A stretch of DNA of 64,000 nt. It comes from Microcoleus sp036705565. GTDB lineage: Bacteria > Cyanobacteriota > Cyanobacteriia > Cyanobacteriales > Microcoleaceae. Made by a program: the position numbers and the translations under genes. The notes beneath the pieces are model-generated. The model did not search any database, was not told where the DNA came from, and saw nothing but the letters and a program-made list of their open reading frames with translations. This document shows positions 33,757-42,722 of the stretch, in pieces; positions within the stretch are counted from its first letter, which is position 1, and each line of letters starts with the position of its first letter. The stretch is taken from assembly GCA_036705565.1 (NCBI GenBank), contig JAUBUY010000028.1; one strand, given 5' to 3'.

Positions 33757-35472
33757 ATGAAAAAAATCATATTATTTACTTTATATCTAATTCCTGTCCT
33801 CTTATTAATCGGATTTGTATCGAATTTTAACGTTAACGTTCCCGTTGATGACGAGTGGAGGTTAGCTAGCCTTTTTGAAAAAATAGCTGCGGGAAATGTA
33901 ACTTTTAACGATTTTTGGGCTTTGCACAGCAACCACCGCATACTTTTCCCTAAAATAATTATTGCGGTGCTGGCTTTTGCTTCCCGATGGAATATTAATT
34001 ATCAGTTGTGTCTCAGCATAGGTTTGGCTGCGATAACTTTTATCGCTATGTACAAGTTATCCTCAATGCAAGTTAAGAATGTTGGGGATGATTTGTGGCA
34101 TTTAGCTAATATTTTAACTTGTATTTTGCTTTTCTCTCTAGTTCAGCACGAAAACTGGCTGTGGGGATTTCAATTAGCGTGGTTTTTAGTCAATTTGTGT
34201 TTTGTCGCTGCGGTTTATGCGCTGGTTTCAAATCACAAATTATTGCCTAATATTAGAATCTTTATTGCTGCTGTATTCTGCTTTGTTGCGAGTTTTTCCC
34301 TCGCGCAAGGCTTGCTGTCTTGGTTGGCTGCAATTCCCGCTGTGGCGGCTGTAGAAGGAAATGCGGCGCAGAAAAGAAAAAGACTTATTGTCTGGATGCT
34401 GCTGTTTGCGACAACTTGTGCTGTTTACTCAATTGATTATCATCCTAGTCGGAAAGCAAGTATTATTTCATTGTTGAATAAGCCGTTTGTGGTGATTGAT
34501 TACTTTTTAAGTTTGCTGGGTTCGCCAATTGTGCGATCGCCTGGAATTTCAGCATTAGTTGGATTGCTAATATTTGCAAGTTTCTTATTTTTTGTGTTCC
34601 ACTTTGGGAGAAAGATTACCGAGCATCGTGAGGCTTTACCTTGGCTGTCAATAGGTGGTTTTTCGGTTTTATCGGCTCTGTTTATTACGGCGGGGAGGGC
34701 TGAATTTGGAGCGATTCAGGCGCTCGAATCGTCGAGATATACGACGAATTCGATTTTGCTGTTAATTGCTGTGGTTCAGCTAGGGCAATTGTTTGTCCGA
34801 GGTAAATATCAAGAAACAAAAGCAACGTTAAAGCGTAATTATAAATGTATTTATCGGGTAGTGGCAGGGCTGTTAATTGCTACAATTATTGTTAACTCTC
34901 AACAGGCGATCGCCCAAACTAGATTAGCAGTTATTTACAAACAAGGCGCTCAAGATTGTTTGCAGTTAATTAACTATCTGGAACCGTCGGATTTTTTTGA
35001 TAATTCGCCGGAAAGCTGTTTGAGGGTGCTGAGCAAAAAAACTTGGCTGGTGAGAGAAGGCGCTGCAATTATCGACAAAATAGGTTGGATCAAGTTCGCG
35101 AAAAATGTAGAGTTTATTTCTAATACGGAGAAAGTTTACGGTTATTTAGACAAACCTCAAACTAGCGATAAATCCTTGACTGTTAAGCAAAATGAGGCTG
35201 TCAAGGCTGCTGGTTGGGCGGTTTTGCCAGAAAAATTGCAACAGCCCAATATTGTACTGCTATCTGTCGGGGATAAAAAATCTTTTTTTGCTAACGCTTA
35301 TGTAAATTTGGACAGTCCCGACATTGCTGAGAGTTTAAAATCTGAGTTATACAATAATGCCAGGTGGGCTGTTGATTTGTCGGATAATAATTTGCCGATC
35401 GCCCAAACAGAAATTAAAGCTTGGGTGTATAATCCTGTTGACAACCAGTTTGTCGAGTTGCGCGGAGGATGA
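33757..35472 (+). CDS. Polytopic membrane protein, GT-C-like, surface glycan cluster
   Basis: A protein of about 571 residues with ten or more transmembrane helices and a soluble C-terminal domain of roughly 150 residues. After the first helix (KKIILFTLYLIPVLLLIGFV) comes a loop with acidic residues, NVPVDDEWRLASLFEK, as in GT-C glycosyltransferases, where an Asp after TM1 is catalytic. LVQHENWLWGFQLAWFLV and LFITAGRAEFGAIQALESSR are further patches shared in character with the 39767 protein (FGVEQATASRYA), suggesting related functions. ATG at 33757 (MKKIILF) is preferred to the upstream ATG. Only 3 bp separate it from the next gene. Exact sugar and acceptor unknown. Confidence 0.78.
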   Translation: MKKIILFTLYLIPVLLLIGFVSNFNVNVPVDDEWRLASLFEKIAAGNVTFNDFWALHSNHRILFPKIIIAVLAFASRWNINYQLCLSIGLAAITFIAMYKLSSMQVKNVGDDLWHLANILTCILLFSLVQHENWLWGFQLAWFLVNLCFVAAVYALVSNHKLLPNIRIFIAAVFCFVASFSLAQGLLSWLAAIPAVAAVEGNAAQKRKRLIVWMLLFATTCAVYSIDYHPSRKASIISLLNKPFVVIDYFLSLLGSPIVRSPGISALVGLLIFASFLFFVFHFGRKITEHREALPWLSIGGFSVLSALFITAGRAEFGAIQALESSRYTTNSILLLIAVVQLGQLFVRGKYQETKATLKRNYKCIYRVVAGLLIATIIVNSQQAIAQTRLAVIYKQGAQDCLQLINYLEPSDFFDNSPESCLRVLSKKTWLVREGAAIIDKIGWIKFAKNVEFISNTEKVYGYLDKPQTSDKSLTVKQNEAVKAAGWAVLPEKLQQPNIVLLSVGDKKSFFANAYVNLDSPDIAESLKSELYNNARWAVDLSDNNLPIAQTEIKAWVYNPVDNQFVELRGG

Positions 35473-35475
35473 GGA

Positions 35476-36237
35476 GTGAAAATTTCTGTGATTATACCAG
35501 CCCACAATGAGGAGGGCTGTTTGTACGGTACTGTGCGGGCGATCGCCCAGACGCTTGATTTAGAAGGCATTCCGCACGAAATTTTGATTGTGAATGACAA
35601 TAGTGTCGATCGAACTATTGATATTTGCCAGGAGTTGTCAGAGACTTTTCCCACAGTGAGATACATCAACAATCAACCTCCCAACGGTTTCGGATTTGCG
35701 GTGCGTCGGGGATTGGTGGAATTTGACGGAGATGCTGCGGCAATTGTGATGGCGGATGCTTCCGACGATCCGATGGATTTGGTAGCAGGATACCGCAAGT
35801 TGCAAGAAGGATATGATTGCGTTTTCGGTTCCCGCTTTATCAAAGGTGGTTTTATAGTTGATTATCCCATTCACAAGTTAGTAATTAACCGCTTAGCAAA
35901 CTGGTTTGTCAAAAGTATTTTCGGCTTGCGGTACAGCGATGTCACCAATGCTTTTAAAATTTACCGCAGAGAAGTAATTGAAGGCGTGCAACCGATTCTG
36001 AGCCATCATTTTAATTTGACAGTGGAACTGCCTTTAAAAGCAATTGTTCGGGGTTTTTCTTATACGGTGATTCCTCTGAGGTGGTACAATCGGACTGCTG
36101 GTATTTCTAAGCTGAAAATCAAAGAGATGGGCAGTCGATATTTGTTTATTGTCTTGTATGTCTGGCTCGAAAAACATCTGTCTCGCGGCGACTACCACCG
36201 GACTAGAAAGATAGCAAAGTTGAAAGTGAATGCCTGA
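35476..36237 (+). CDS. Family 2 glycosyltransferase, dolichyl-phosphate mannose synthase-like
   Basis: A 253-residue GT2 enzyme that should transfer a sugar from a nucleotide donor, probably to a polyprenyl phosphate. The N-terminal nucleotide site is KISVIIPAHNEEGCLYGTV, with EILIVNDNSVDRT. The metal site is VMADASDDPMDLV and the acceptor region is VFGSRFIKGG with TNAFKIYRREVI. It lacks extra C-terminal membrane helices; one hydrophobic helix (RYLFIVLYVWLEKHL) may anchor it. It starts with GTG, 3 bp after the upstream membrane protein, and overlaps the next gene by 8 bp, so these three genes form an operon. The product may feed sugars to the GT-C-like proteins. Confidence 0.88.
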   Translation: MKISVIIPAHNEEGCLYGTVRAIAQTLDLEGIPHEILIVNDNSVDRTIDICQELSETFPTVRYINNQPPNGFGFAVRRGLVEFDGDAAAIVMADASDDPMDLVAGYRKLQEGYDCVFGSRFIKGGFIVDYPIHKLVINRLANWFVKSIFGLRYSDVTNAFKIYRREVIEGVQPILSHHFNLTVELPLKAIVRGFSYTVIPLRWYNRTAGISKLKIKEMGSRYLFIVLYVWLEKHLSRGDYHRTRKIAKLKVNA

Positions 36238-37294
36238 TAAAATTTTAATTGTTGGTGGTGCGGGTTTTATCGGCAGTTGTTTGGCAATTGGCCTGAAGAA
36301 ACTGCACCCGGAATGGCAAATAATTTGTTTAGATAACCTGCGTCGCCGGGGCTCAGAATTGAATCTGCCTCGCCTTAAAAGTTGTGGTATTCAGTTTGTT
36401 TACGGGGATATTCGCACAGCGGCAGATTTAGATCCAGTTGCACTCAATGCTGACTGCATTATAGATTGTGCTGCGGAGCCTTCTGTGCTGGCTGGTTTTA
36501 GTTCGCCTCAGTACGTTTTGCAGACGAATTTACTGGGCACTGTGAATGTTTTGGAGTTGGCGAGACAAACGGGTGCGAGTTTGCTGTTTTTGTCTACGAG
36601 TCGGGTTTATCCGATCGCCAGTGTCAAATCTGTTAAACTGTTAGAGTTGCCCAATAGATTTGCGATCGCCCCTGAGCAAACTTTACCCGGTATATCCGAG
36701 TTGGGCATATCAGAAGACTTCCCATTAAAAGGACACCGTTCGCTTTACGGAGCCACTAAATTAGCTTCGGAATTGCTGATTGAGGAATACAGGGAAGCAT
36801 ACAATGTACCCGCAATTATTAACCGCTGCGGGTTAATTACGGGTGCTTGGCAAATGGGTAAAGTAGATCAGGGAGTTTGCGGTTTGTGGGTGGCGGCTCA
36901 CTATTTTCAAAAGTCGCTGAGTTATATCGGTTTTGGTGGCAGTGGGAAGCAGGTTAGGGATTTGCTGCACGTGGAAGATTTGTTGAGGTTAGTTAATTAT
37001 CAGTTAGAAAATTTTGCTAAATTTGACGGCGAAGTTTTTAATGTAGGCGGTGGTTTTAGCAACAGTCTTTCTTTGGTTGAGACAACTGATTTGTGCCAAA
37101 AGATTACGGGTAAATCGATTTCAATTAATCCTGTTTTGGAGGAACGCGCGGGGGATATTCCGATTTTTATTACTGATTCTTCTAGGGTGATGGAGAAAAC
37201 AGGATGGCGGCCTGTTATTGGGCCGGAAGCAGCTTTGCAGGATATTTATGATTGGATTGCTGCTAATGAGGTGGTTTTAAGTTCGATTTTGTAG
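36230..37294 (+). CDS. NAD-dependent sugar epimerase, CDP-paratose 2-epimerase-like
   Basis: A 354-residue extended short-chain dehydrogenase. The Rossmann motif is VGGAGFIGSCLAIGLKK, and the catalytic region has LFLSTSRVYPI and HRSLYGATKLASELLIEEY (YxxxK). The stretch NRCGLITGAWQMGKVDQGVC is characteristic of CDP-paratose/CDP-tyvelose 2-epimerases (RfbE), which convert CDP-paratose to CDP-tyvelose. Homologues acting on other NDP-sugars share it, so the substrate is uncertain. No CDP-glucose dehydratase or paratose synthase is adjacent. It overlaps the preceding glycosyltransferase by 8 bp. Confidence 0.85.
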   Translation: MPDKILIVGGAGFIGSCLAIGLKKLHPEWQIICLDNLRRRGSELNLPRLKSCGIQFVYGDIRTAADLDPVALNADCIIDCAAEPSVLAGFSSPQYVLQTNLLGTVNVLELARQTGASLLFLSTSRVYPIASVKSVKLLELPNRFAIAPEQTLPGISELGISEDFPLKGHRSLYGATKLASELLIEEYREAYNVPAIINRCGLITGAWQMGKVDQGVCGLWVAAHYFQKSLSYIGFGGSGKQVRDLLHVEDLLRLVNYQLENFAKFDGEVFNVGGGFSNSLSLVETTDLCQKITGKSISINPVLEERAGDIPIFITDSSRVMEKTGWRPVIGPEAALQDIYDWIAANEVVLSSIL

Positions 37295-37379
37295 GGATTT
37301 TTTTAATGGCAGGTACAGGGGGATAAACGCGGCTAAACGCAGATGAATCTCTCTGCCTGCATATGACTAGGATTGCCTG

Positions 37380-38069
37380 TCATGAGGCTCTGCCTCTATT
37401 GTTTTGTTTCGATGCTTTAACAAACATTTGCCCTCCCAAAAAACGCCACAAAAAAGGCAATTTTAAGTAAATTTTTAACAGCAAGGGCGAGGCCGGTCTG
37501 CCTTTCGTCGAAAAGGGTAAAAATCTCGGTATAATTAAGTCGATTTCAAACCCGACAGTTTGTAAAAGCTCTTGTAGCGATAAATGCGTTATCGGTAATT
37601 GATGGTCGATAAAATCGTAGTATTCCTTGTATGAATATTTAAAATTAGGCTGAATTACCAACAGAGAACCGCTAGGCTTGAGGGCCTCGAAGCAAAAAGA
37701 GATAATTTCTACAAGTTCCTCTTTGTTGCGGAGGTGTTCAAAAAAATTTGAGATAAAAATACTATCGAACTGTTCGGTAAAAGATGTGTAATTTTCTAAA
37801 TTCAACACATCAATATTAAGCACATTTACATCAGCATTAGCAAATAACTTTGAATCGGGATTAAGATCAATTAAATATTTTTTTTTAGCCCGAATTTGAT
37901 TGATAAATTCGCAGTAACCGCCGCCTATATCTAAAACCGCTGATTCGGGAGGAACATAATTTTGTAAGAAGTCGTCAATTAAAACTTTCCATAGTGCCAC
38001 CTTCGCTTGCATTTGTCGCGAATCAAAGCGGTTGGCATACAATTTTTTGAGATATGTGTCAGTTTTCAT
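37380..38069 (-). CDS. Class I SAM-dependent methyltransferase
   Basis: A 229-residue methyltransferase lying opposite to its neighbours. The cofactor site is AVLDIGGGYCEFINQI, followed by LIDLNPDSK, NVLNIDVLN and FDSIFISNFFEHLRNKEELV, then GSLLVIQPNFKYSYKEYYDF. The reading frame continues 47 codons further upstream without family features and into the rfbC gene, so I start at the ATG at 38069 (MKTDTYLKKLYANRF). In this setting it probably methylates a sugar or polyprenyl-linked glycan; the substrate is not determined by sequence. Confidence 0.85.
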   Translation of the reverse strand: MKTDTYLKKLYANRFDSRQMQAKVALWKVLIDDFLQNYVPPESAVLDIGGGYCEFINQIRAKKKYLIDLNPDSKLFANADVNVLNIDVLNLENYTSFTEQFDSIFISNFFEHLRNKEELVEIISFCFEALKPSGSLLVIQPNFKYSYKEYYDFIDHQLPITHLSLQELLQTVGFEIDLIIPRFLPFSTKGRPASPLLLKIYLKLPFLWRFLGGQMFVKASKQNNRGRAS

Positions 38070-38118
38070 AGTAAAATAGCCTAGACTGAGTATGAGTTTA
38101 TCACTTTCACAGCTAACT

Positions 38119-38664
38119 ATGAATGTTATATCTACCGAAATACCGGAAGTTCTGATCGTTGAGCCGAAAATTTTCGGAGACGATCGCGGTTTCTTTTTTG
38201 AGAGTTTCAATCACCGAGCTTTTGTCGAAAAAACAGGCGTGACAGCCGAATTTGTTCAAGACAATCATTCCAAATCCTCTAAAAATGTGTTGCGCGGTTT
38301 GCACTACCAACTGCAGCAACCTCAAGGAAAATTGCTGCGGGTAGTTGCTGGCGAAATATTTGATGTAGCGGTGGATATTAGACAAAGTTCGCCGACTTTC
38401 GGAAAGTGGGTGGGGTGTTTGGTGAGTGCAGAAAATAAACGGCAATTTTGGGTGCCGGCGGGATTTGCACACGGTTTTTTAGTGGTTTCCGAGACGGCTG
38501 AAGTTTTGTACAAAACTACAGATTATTACGCACCGGCACACGAGCGGTGTATCCTGTGGAATGACCCCGATTTGGCGATCGACTGGCCGCTAGATGGTGC
38601 CAAACCAATCTTATCAGCTAAAGACCAAGCTGGACAAACATTGAAAACAGCTCAAGTGTTTTGA
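38119..38664 (+). CDS. rfbC: dTDP-4-dehydrorhamnose 3,5-epimerase
   Basis: Third enzyme of dTDP-L-rhamnose synthesis. A 181-residue cupin-fold epimerase with IFGDDRGFFFESFNHRAF, VQDNHSKSSKNVLRGLHYQ (catalytic His in RGLHYQ), GKLLRVVAGEIFDVAVDIR, FWVPAGFAHGFLVVSETAEV and YAPAHERCILWNDPDLAIDW. ATG at 38119 gives the family's usual length; an in-frame ATG nine codons upstream is less likely. The stop is 2 bp before the rfbD ATG. RfbA and RfbB, which supply dTDP-4-keto-6-deoxyglucose, are not in the window. Confidence 0.95.
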   Translation: MNVISTEIPEVLIVEPKIFGDDRGFFFESFNHRAFVEKTGVTAEFVQDNHSKSSKNVLRGLHYQLQQPQGKLLRVVAGEIFDVAVDIRQSSPTFGKWVGCLVSAENKRQFWVPAGFAHGFLVVSETAEVLYKTTDYYAPAHERCILWNDPDLAIDWPLDGAKPILSAKDQAGQTLKTAQVF

Positions 38665-38666
38665 TC

Positions 38667-39545
38667 ATGAAAATTTTACTCGCAGGCGGCAGCGGACAGC
38701 TAGCTCAAGAATTGCAGCCGATTTTATTATCTTCGGGAGAGGTAATTGCGCTCGATCGCACTCGCCTCGACTTATCCCAACCCGAAAGCATCCGTCAAGC
38801 AATGGCTGAAATTAAACCGGATTTAGTCATCAATTCGGGTGCTTACACTGCGGTAGACAAAGCCGAAAGTGAACCAGAATTAGCATATGCAGTCAACGCT
38901 ATTGCCCCAGGAATTTTTGCCGAAGAATGCGAAAAACAGGGAGCAAGTTTGATTCACTTTTCTACTGATTATGTATTTGACGGCAGCCACGGTTCTGCTT
39001 ATTTGGAAACAGATTCTACGAATCCACTGGGAACTTACGGCAAGTCGAAATTAGCAGGCGAGGCAGCAATTCTCAAATCGGGAAACCGACATATTATTAT
39101 TAGAACCGCGTGGGTTTACGGCAACGGTGGCAAAGGTAATTTTGTCAAAACCATGCTGAGGTTGGGAAAGGAAAGGGAAGAAATTCGAGTAGTAGCAGAT
39201 CAGATCGGAAGTCCTACTTGGACTCGGGATTTAGGTGCGGCGACTTCACAAATTATTCCTCTCCTTGGGCCAGAAACTTTTGGGACTTACCAGTACACTA
39301 ATAGCGGTGTTTGTAGTTGGTACGATTTTGCGATCGCCATTTTTGAGGAAGCAGCACAACTCGGCTTTCCCCTAAAAGTTCAGCGCGTAATTCCCATCAC
39401 CACCGCCGAATATCCGACACCGGCAAAACGCCCCGCTTTTTCTGTCCTATCTACGGTAAAAATATCAGCACTTTTGGGCACGTATCCTCCCCACTGGCGG
39501 CAAGGGCTCAGACAAATGCTGGCAAGAGAAGTCAGTCGATTTTAG
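38667..39545 (+). CDS. rfbD: dTDP-4-dehydrorhamnose reductase
   Basis: Last step of dTDP-L-rhamnose synthesis: NADPH-dependent reduction of the keto sugar. The protein has 292 residues from ATG at 38667. The Rossmann motif is KILLAGGSGQLAQEL, catalytic residues are in STDYVFDG and TYGKSKLAGEAAI (YxxxK), followed by IIRTAWVYGNGGKGNFVKTM and VADQIGSPTWTRDL. The TTG two codons upstream is a weaker start. It is coupled to rfbC. Rhamnose is a common component of cyanobacterial lipopolysaccharide and sheath. Confidence 0.95.
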   Translation: MKILLAGGSGQLAQELQPILLSSGEVIALDRTRLDLSQPESIRQAMAEIKPDLVINSGAYTAVDKAESEPELAYAVNAIAPGIFAEECEKQGASLIHFSTDYVFDGSHGSAYLETDSTNPLGTYGKSKLAGEAAILKSGNRHIIIRTAWVYGNGGKGNFVKTMLRLGKEREEIRVVADQIGSPTWTRDLGAATSQIIPLLGPETFGTYQYTNSGVCSWYDFAIAIFEEAAQLGFPLKVQRVIPITTAEYPTPAKRPAFSVLSTVKISALLGTYPPHWRQGLRQMLAREVSRF

Positions 39546-39628
39546 ATTTTAGATTTTAGATTTTAGATTTACTTGCAGCATTGAATCTGGGAGTTTGAAC
39601 TTTAGTCTAAAATTTAGGGATTCAGGAC
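39539..39628. repeat. Dispersed repeat with TTAGATTT units
   Basis: TTTTAGATTTTAGATTTTAG then ATTTACTTGCAGCATTGAAT, then GGGAGTTTGAACTTTAGTCT. Second copy of the family at 15862-15945. Confidence 0.75.
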
Positions 39629-39653
39629 AATAGGACTTATCCACTGGTGGCCA

Positions 39654-39717
39654 GAAACCGGGTTTTTTACGAAAATCCTTCGCTGTAGCCTAGAGATTAA
39701 ATAAAAAACCCGGTTTC
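39654..39717. repeat. MITE-like hairpin, GAAACCGGGTTTTTT ends
   Basis: GAAACCGGGTTTTTT (39654-39668) and AAAAAACCCGGTTTC (39703-39717) are perfect 15-bp inverted repeats. A second copy is at 46851-46914. Confidence 0.75.
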
Positions 39718-39766
39718 TTTGTCGGGAGTGCGTCGCTAAACCTGCCCCATTAATTAAAAATACCCC

Positions 39767-41560
39767 ATGTCTGAATCCATGAAAATCAAGCAACAATATA
39801 TTTTAATTGCCGCCTCAGTTCTCGGCATCCTAATACCAGCTTCATATATTTTGTACTTGATATCGCAAGCGGGAGACTTGTCTAATTTTGATTATTGGTG
39901 GATGACATGGAATTTTTATTCAGTAGACGGTTTTTCTACAAATCCTTTTAATTGGATATTTCGGGCCAACGAGCATTTTGTCTTGATTCCGGCCATTATT
40001 TATGGCTTGAATATAGCTGTAACGCAAGGTTCAAATATTGGTTTGTGTTTAGTTGCCTGGTTTTTGGCTTGGATTCAGTGCCACGTATTAATTGCTCTGC
40101 TGCCGTTAAAAATGAGGCGTTTTCCGCTGCAATTTATCTCGCTACTCCTTTGCATTTCTATTTTTAATTTTACTCCGGCGGCGGCTCACAATTGGATGCG
40201 GGGATTCAGTGGCGTTCACTGGATAATTGCTAATTTATTTGTGATTTGTTCGATATTTTGTTTGCAATCCTATGTGACAGATTTATTAAAGAAAAGGGAG
40301 GCAGAGCCTGGTAACGAGTTGGTAGGGGCGGTGCCCCCGTGCCCGCCCCCGCATTTACAAAATAAGTGGGTAATTGGCAGCATTGTTTTTGGCGTTTTAG
40401 GCTGTATTAGTTACAGCACTCCTTTAGGTTTGTGGCCGATATTGTGTGCTGCTGCTGTTGTGCTGCGGTTTCCTCGGCGAATAACTTATTTGTATTTCAT
40501 TGCTTCGATTGCAGTGATTGGGATTTATTTTTTAACTTATAAAACTCCATCTCATCACCCTTCTTTAACTAAAATTAACCCGCTCAAAACTCTCGAATAT
40601 ATTCCCATTTATCTCGGCGGAATTTTTAGCGAAAATATTATTGTTGCTTCAATTATTGGTATAATTGGTTTGATTGCAGCGACGGGTTTTGTGGGTTATT
40701 GGCTATTTGTAAAAAAGGTAGATCGCCCGGATTGGCTGCCTTGGCTATCAATCCAACTTTACACGCTGCAAACGGCCTTAATGGCCGCGGTTAGCCGATC
40801 GGGATTTGGCGTCGAACAAGCCACCGCTTCCCGCTACGCCACACTTCCAGCTTTGTTTTGGATGAGCACAATTGTGCTGACAGTATTGTGGGTGCGCGAG
40901 TTGCAGCCAACACCAAGAATCCAAGGGCGTTGGTTGACACCGCTGTTTGCAGTCACCACAGTCGCGATTATTTTAATGTACGGGGTGGGAGGCGAAACTG
41001 CAATGGCGATCGCCCACAGAGCAACCTATCAACCGTTAGTAGCATTATCACTGCAACTAGGCATCACCGACGTAACCCTAATTAAAGACCGCGTAGGCAA
41101 CAAACCCGCCGCTTTTGTCGGCTTAATCGACGCTTTAAAAACTAACAACTTAGTGCCATTTAACCGAGACATCAAAAAACACAATTTCTGTGCAGCATTA
41201 GACACAAAAATCGACGCAAATTTACTGTCAGCCCCCAAAGACGGAGTACCCGGATACTTTGATACAGCCACCAGACTGGCACCAACAGCAGCCAGAGTAA
41301 TTGGCTGGGTAGGAGACCCCGAAAACAATGTAAAATGTATTGCCATTCTCAACCAAGAAAATGTCGTTAGAGGTTTCGCCATGTCAGGATTTCCCCGCCC
41401 AGATTTAGTTAAATTATTTGGCCCTTCCTACGAATTCGCAGCTTGGAGAGGATACATTCAAACATCACCAACAGATAAACTATTGACAGCCTATGCCTCC
41501 TTTAAAAACCGCAAAGGTTGGGTAGCCTTACGAAACTCCCAAGTTATCAATAAAAACTAA
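39767..41560 (+). CDS. Polytopic membrane protein, GT-C-like
   Basis: A 597-residue protein with about eleven hydrophobic helices and a C-terminal soluble part of about 150 residues (DTATRLAPTAARVIGWVGDP). The first extracytoplasmic loop has FDYWWMTWNFYSVDG, acidic and aromatic as in GT-C enzymes. SRSGFGVEQATASRYATLP parallels AGRAEFGAIQALESSRYTT in the 33757 protein, suggesting distant paralogy. Near residue 180 a Pro-rich stretch (ELVGAVPPCPPPHLQN) is encoded by an inserted GC-rich repeat in a loop between helices. ATG at 39767; MKIKQQYIL four codons later is an alternative. Probably a polysaccharide-building glycosyltransferase or polymerase; specificity unknown. Confidence 0.75.
   Translation: MSESMKIKQQYILIAASVLGILIPASYILYLISQAGDLSNFDYWWMTWNFYSVDGFSTNPFNWIFRANEHFVLIPAIIYGLNIAVTQGSNIGLCLVAWFLAWIQCHVLIALLPLKMRRFPLQFISLLLCISIFNFTPAAAHNWMRGFSGVHWIIANLFVICSIFCLQSYVTDLLKKREAEPGNELVGAVPPCPPPHLQNKWVIGSIVFGVLGCISYSTPLGLWPILCAAAVVLRFPRRITYLYFIASIAVIGIYFLTYKTPSHHPSLTKINPLKTLEYIPIYLGGIFSENIIVASIIGIIGLIAATGFVGYWLFVKKVDRPDWLPWLSIQLYTLQTALMAAVSRSGFGVEQATASRYATLPALFWMSTIVLTVLWVRELQPTPRIQGRWLTPLFAVTTVAIILMYGVGGETAMAIAHRATYQPLVALSLQLGITDVTLIKDRVGNKPAAFVGLIDALKTNNLVPFNRDIKKHNFCAALDTKIDANLLSAPKDGVPGYFDTATRLAPTAARVIGWVGDPENNVKCIAILNQENVVRGFAMSGFPRPDLVKLFGPSYEFAAWRGYIQTSPTDKLLTAYASFKNRKGWVALRNSQVINKN
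40321..40352. repeat. GC-rich repeat inserted in a coding region
   Basis: GGTAGGGGCGGTGCCCCCGT then GCCCGCCCCCGC, a common cyanobacterial intergenic palindromic motif, here in frame within the 39767 gene. A related string lies at 2536-2580. Confidence 0.7.
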
Positions 41561-41570
41561 AAAACCTCTC

Positions 41571-41608
41571 TTTCTCCTCCTCTGCGCCCTCTGCGCCCTC
41601 TGCGGTTA
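41571..41608. repeat. Dispersed repeat, CTCTGCGCCCTCTGCG type
   Basis: CTCCTCTGCGCCCTCTGCGC then CCTCTGCGGTTAAT. Third copy of the family at 8990 and 22950. Confidence 0.75.
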
Positions 41609-41654
41609 ATAAAAAAAAATCTCATTAACAACAAAAATGAAATAAAATATCTCT

Positions 41655-42629
41655 ATGCCAAAACAACTCAGCTTCGTAATCCCAGTTCACAACGAAGAAG
41701 CCACCCTAAAATTGCTGTTTGACAAAATCAAAATTGTCATGTTGCAAACAGAAATTGACAGTTACGAAGTCATTTTCATAGATGACGGTAGCCGCGATTA
41801 TTCCTGGCAAGAAATCACAGATTTAGCCAGCAAACATCCCAAACTAATTAAAGCAATTAAAATGCGCCGCAACTTTGGCAAATCCGCCGCGCTTTCAGCA
41901 GGATTTCGCAATGCAGCAGGGATAATTATCTTTACTCTCGATGCTGACCTTCAGGATGACCCCGCTGAAATTCCCAAATTTTTACATCATTTAGAATCGG
42001 GATTTGATTTAGTTTCCGGTTGGCGAAAACAGCGGAACGACCCGCTTTCTAAAACTTTACCTTCCAAGCTATTTAATGCCGTTGCGTGTTTGCTGACTGG
42101 CGTGCAAATGCACGATATGAATTGCGGTTTTAAAGCTTACCGTAGGGAAGTTTTGCAGTCGATTAAATTGTACGGAGAATTGCACCGCTACATTCCAGCT
42201 TTAGCAAACAATTTAGGGTTTAAAATTGGCGAAGTAGTCGTGGAACATCATCCGCGAAAGCACGGAAAATCGAATTACGGCTGGGAACGTTATGCGCGGG
42301 GTTTTATTGATTTGTTGACGGTGTTAGCCACGACGCAATATTTGCACAAACCGGGTCATTTGTTTGGCGGTTTGGGTTTGTGTTTTGGCTTTGTTGGAAC
42401 TGTTTCGCTGAGTTATTTGATAGTTATTTGGTTTCTGAATTTGGCGGGGATGAATTTTGGGCCGATCGGCAATCGACCTTTGTTATTTTTTGGGATTTTG
42501 TGTACAATTCTGTCGGTGCAGTTGATTTCTTTGGGGATTTTGGCTGAGTTGATGGCGCGGAATGTGGATGCTGATTATGTGGACAAGCAAATTAGCGAAA
42601 TTATTGATGATTCGGGTTTTGATATTTAA
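41655..42629 (+). CDS. Family 2 glycosyltransferase with C-terminal membrane helices (GtrB-like)
   Basis: A 324-residue polyisoprenyl-phosphate glycosyltransferase of the GtrB/DPM1 type. The cytoplasmic catalytic domain has LSFVIPVHNEEATLKLLFDK, VIFIDDGSRDYSW, MRRNFGKSAALSAGFRNA, FTLDADLQDDPAEIPKF (DXD metal site) and DLVSGWRKQRND. Two C-terminal transmembrane helices (about 235-260 and 275-298) follow. Such enzymes load a single sugar onto undecaprenyl phosphate for use by GT-C transferases outside the membrane, which fits the membrane proteins on both sides. ATG at 41655. Confidence 0.9.
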   Translation: MPKQLSFVIPVHNEEATLKLLFDKIKIVMLQTEIDSYEVIFIDDGSRDYSWQEITDLASKHPKLIKAIKMRRNFGKSAALSAGFRNAAGIIIFTLDADLQDDPAEIPKFLHHLESGFDLVSGWRKQRNDPLSKTLPSKLFNAVACLLTGVQMHDMNCGFKAYRREVLQSIKLYGELHRYIPALANNLGFKIGEVVVEHHPRKHGKSNYGWERYARGFIDLLTVLATTQYLHKPGHLFGGLGLCFGFVGTVSLSYLIVIWFLNLAGMNFGPIGNRPLLFFGILCTILSVQLISLGILAELMARNVDADYVDKQISEIIDDSGFDI

Positions 42630-42722
42630 CCGCAAGATGGAAACGGCGATTGAAATCGCTTCTACACAAGCAAAGTCTGCCTCCGCAGACTGAAGAAAGA
42701 TATCATATTTTCAAGAATAGTA

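Noticed and set aside
38070..38210. Longer N-terminus of the methyltransferase frame
   Set aside because: The extra 47 codons overlap the divergent rfbC gene and lack family similarity; ATG at 38069 fits better.
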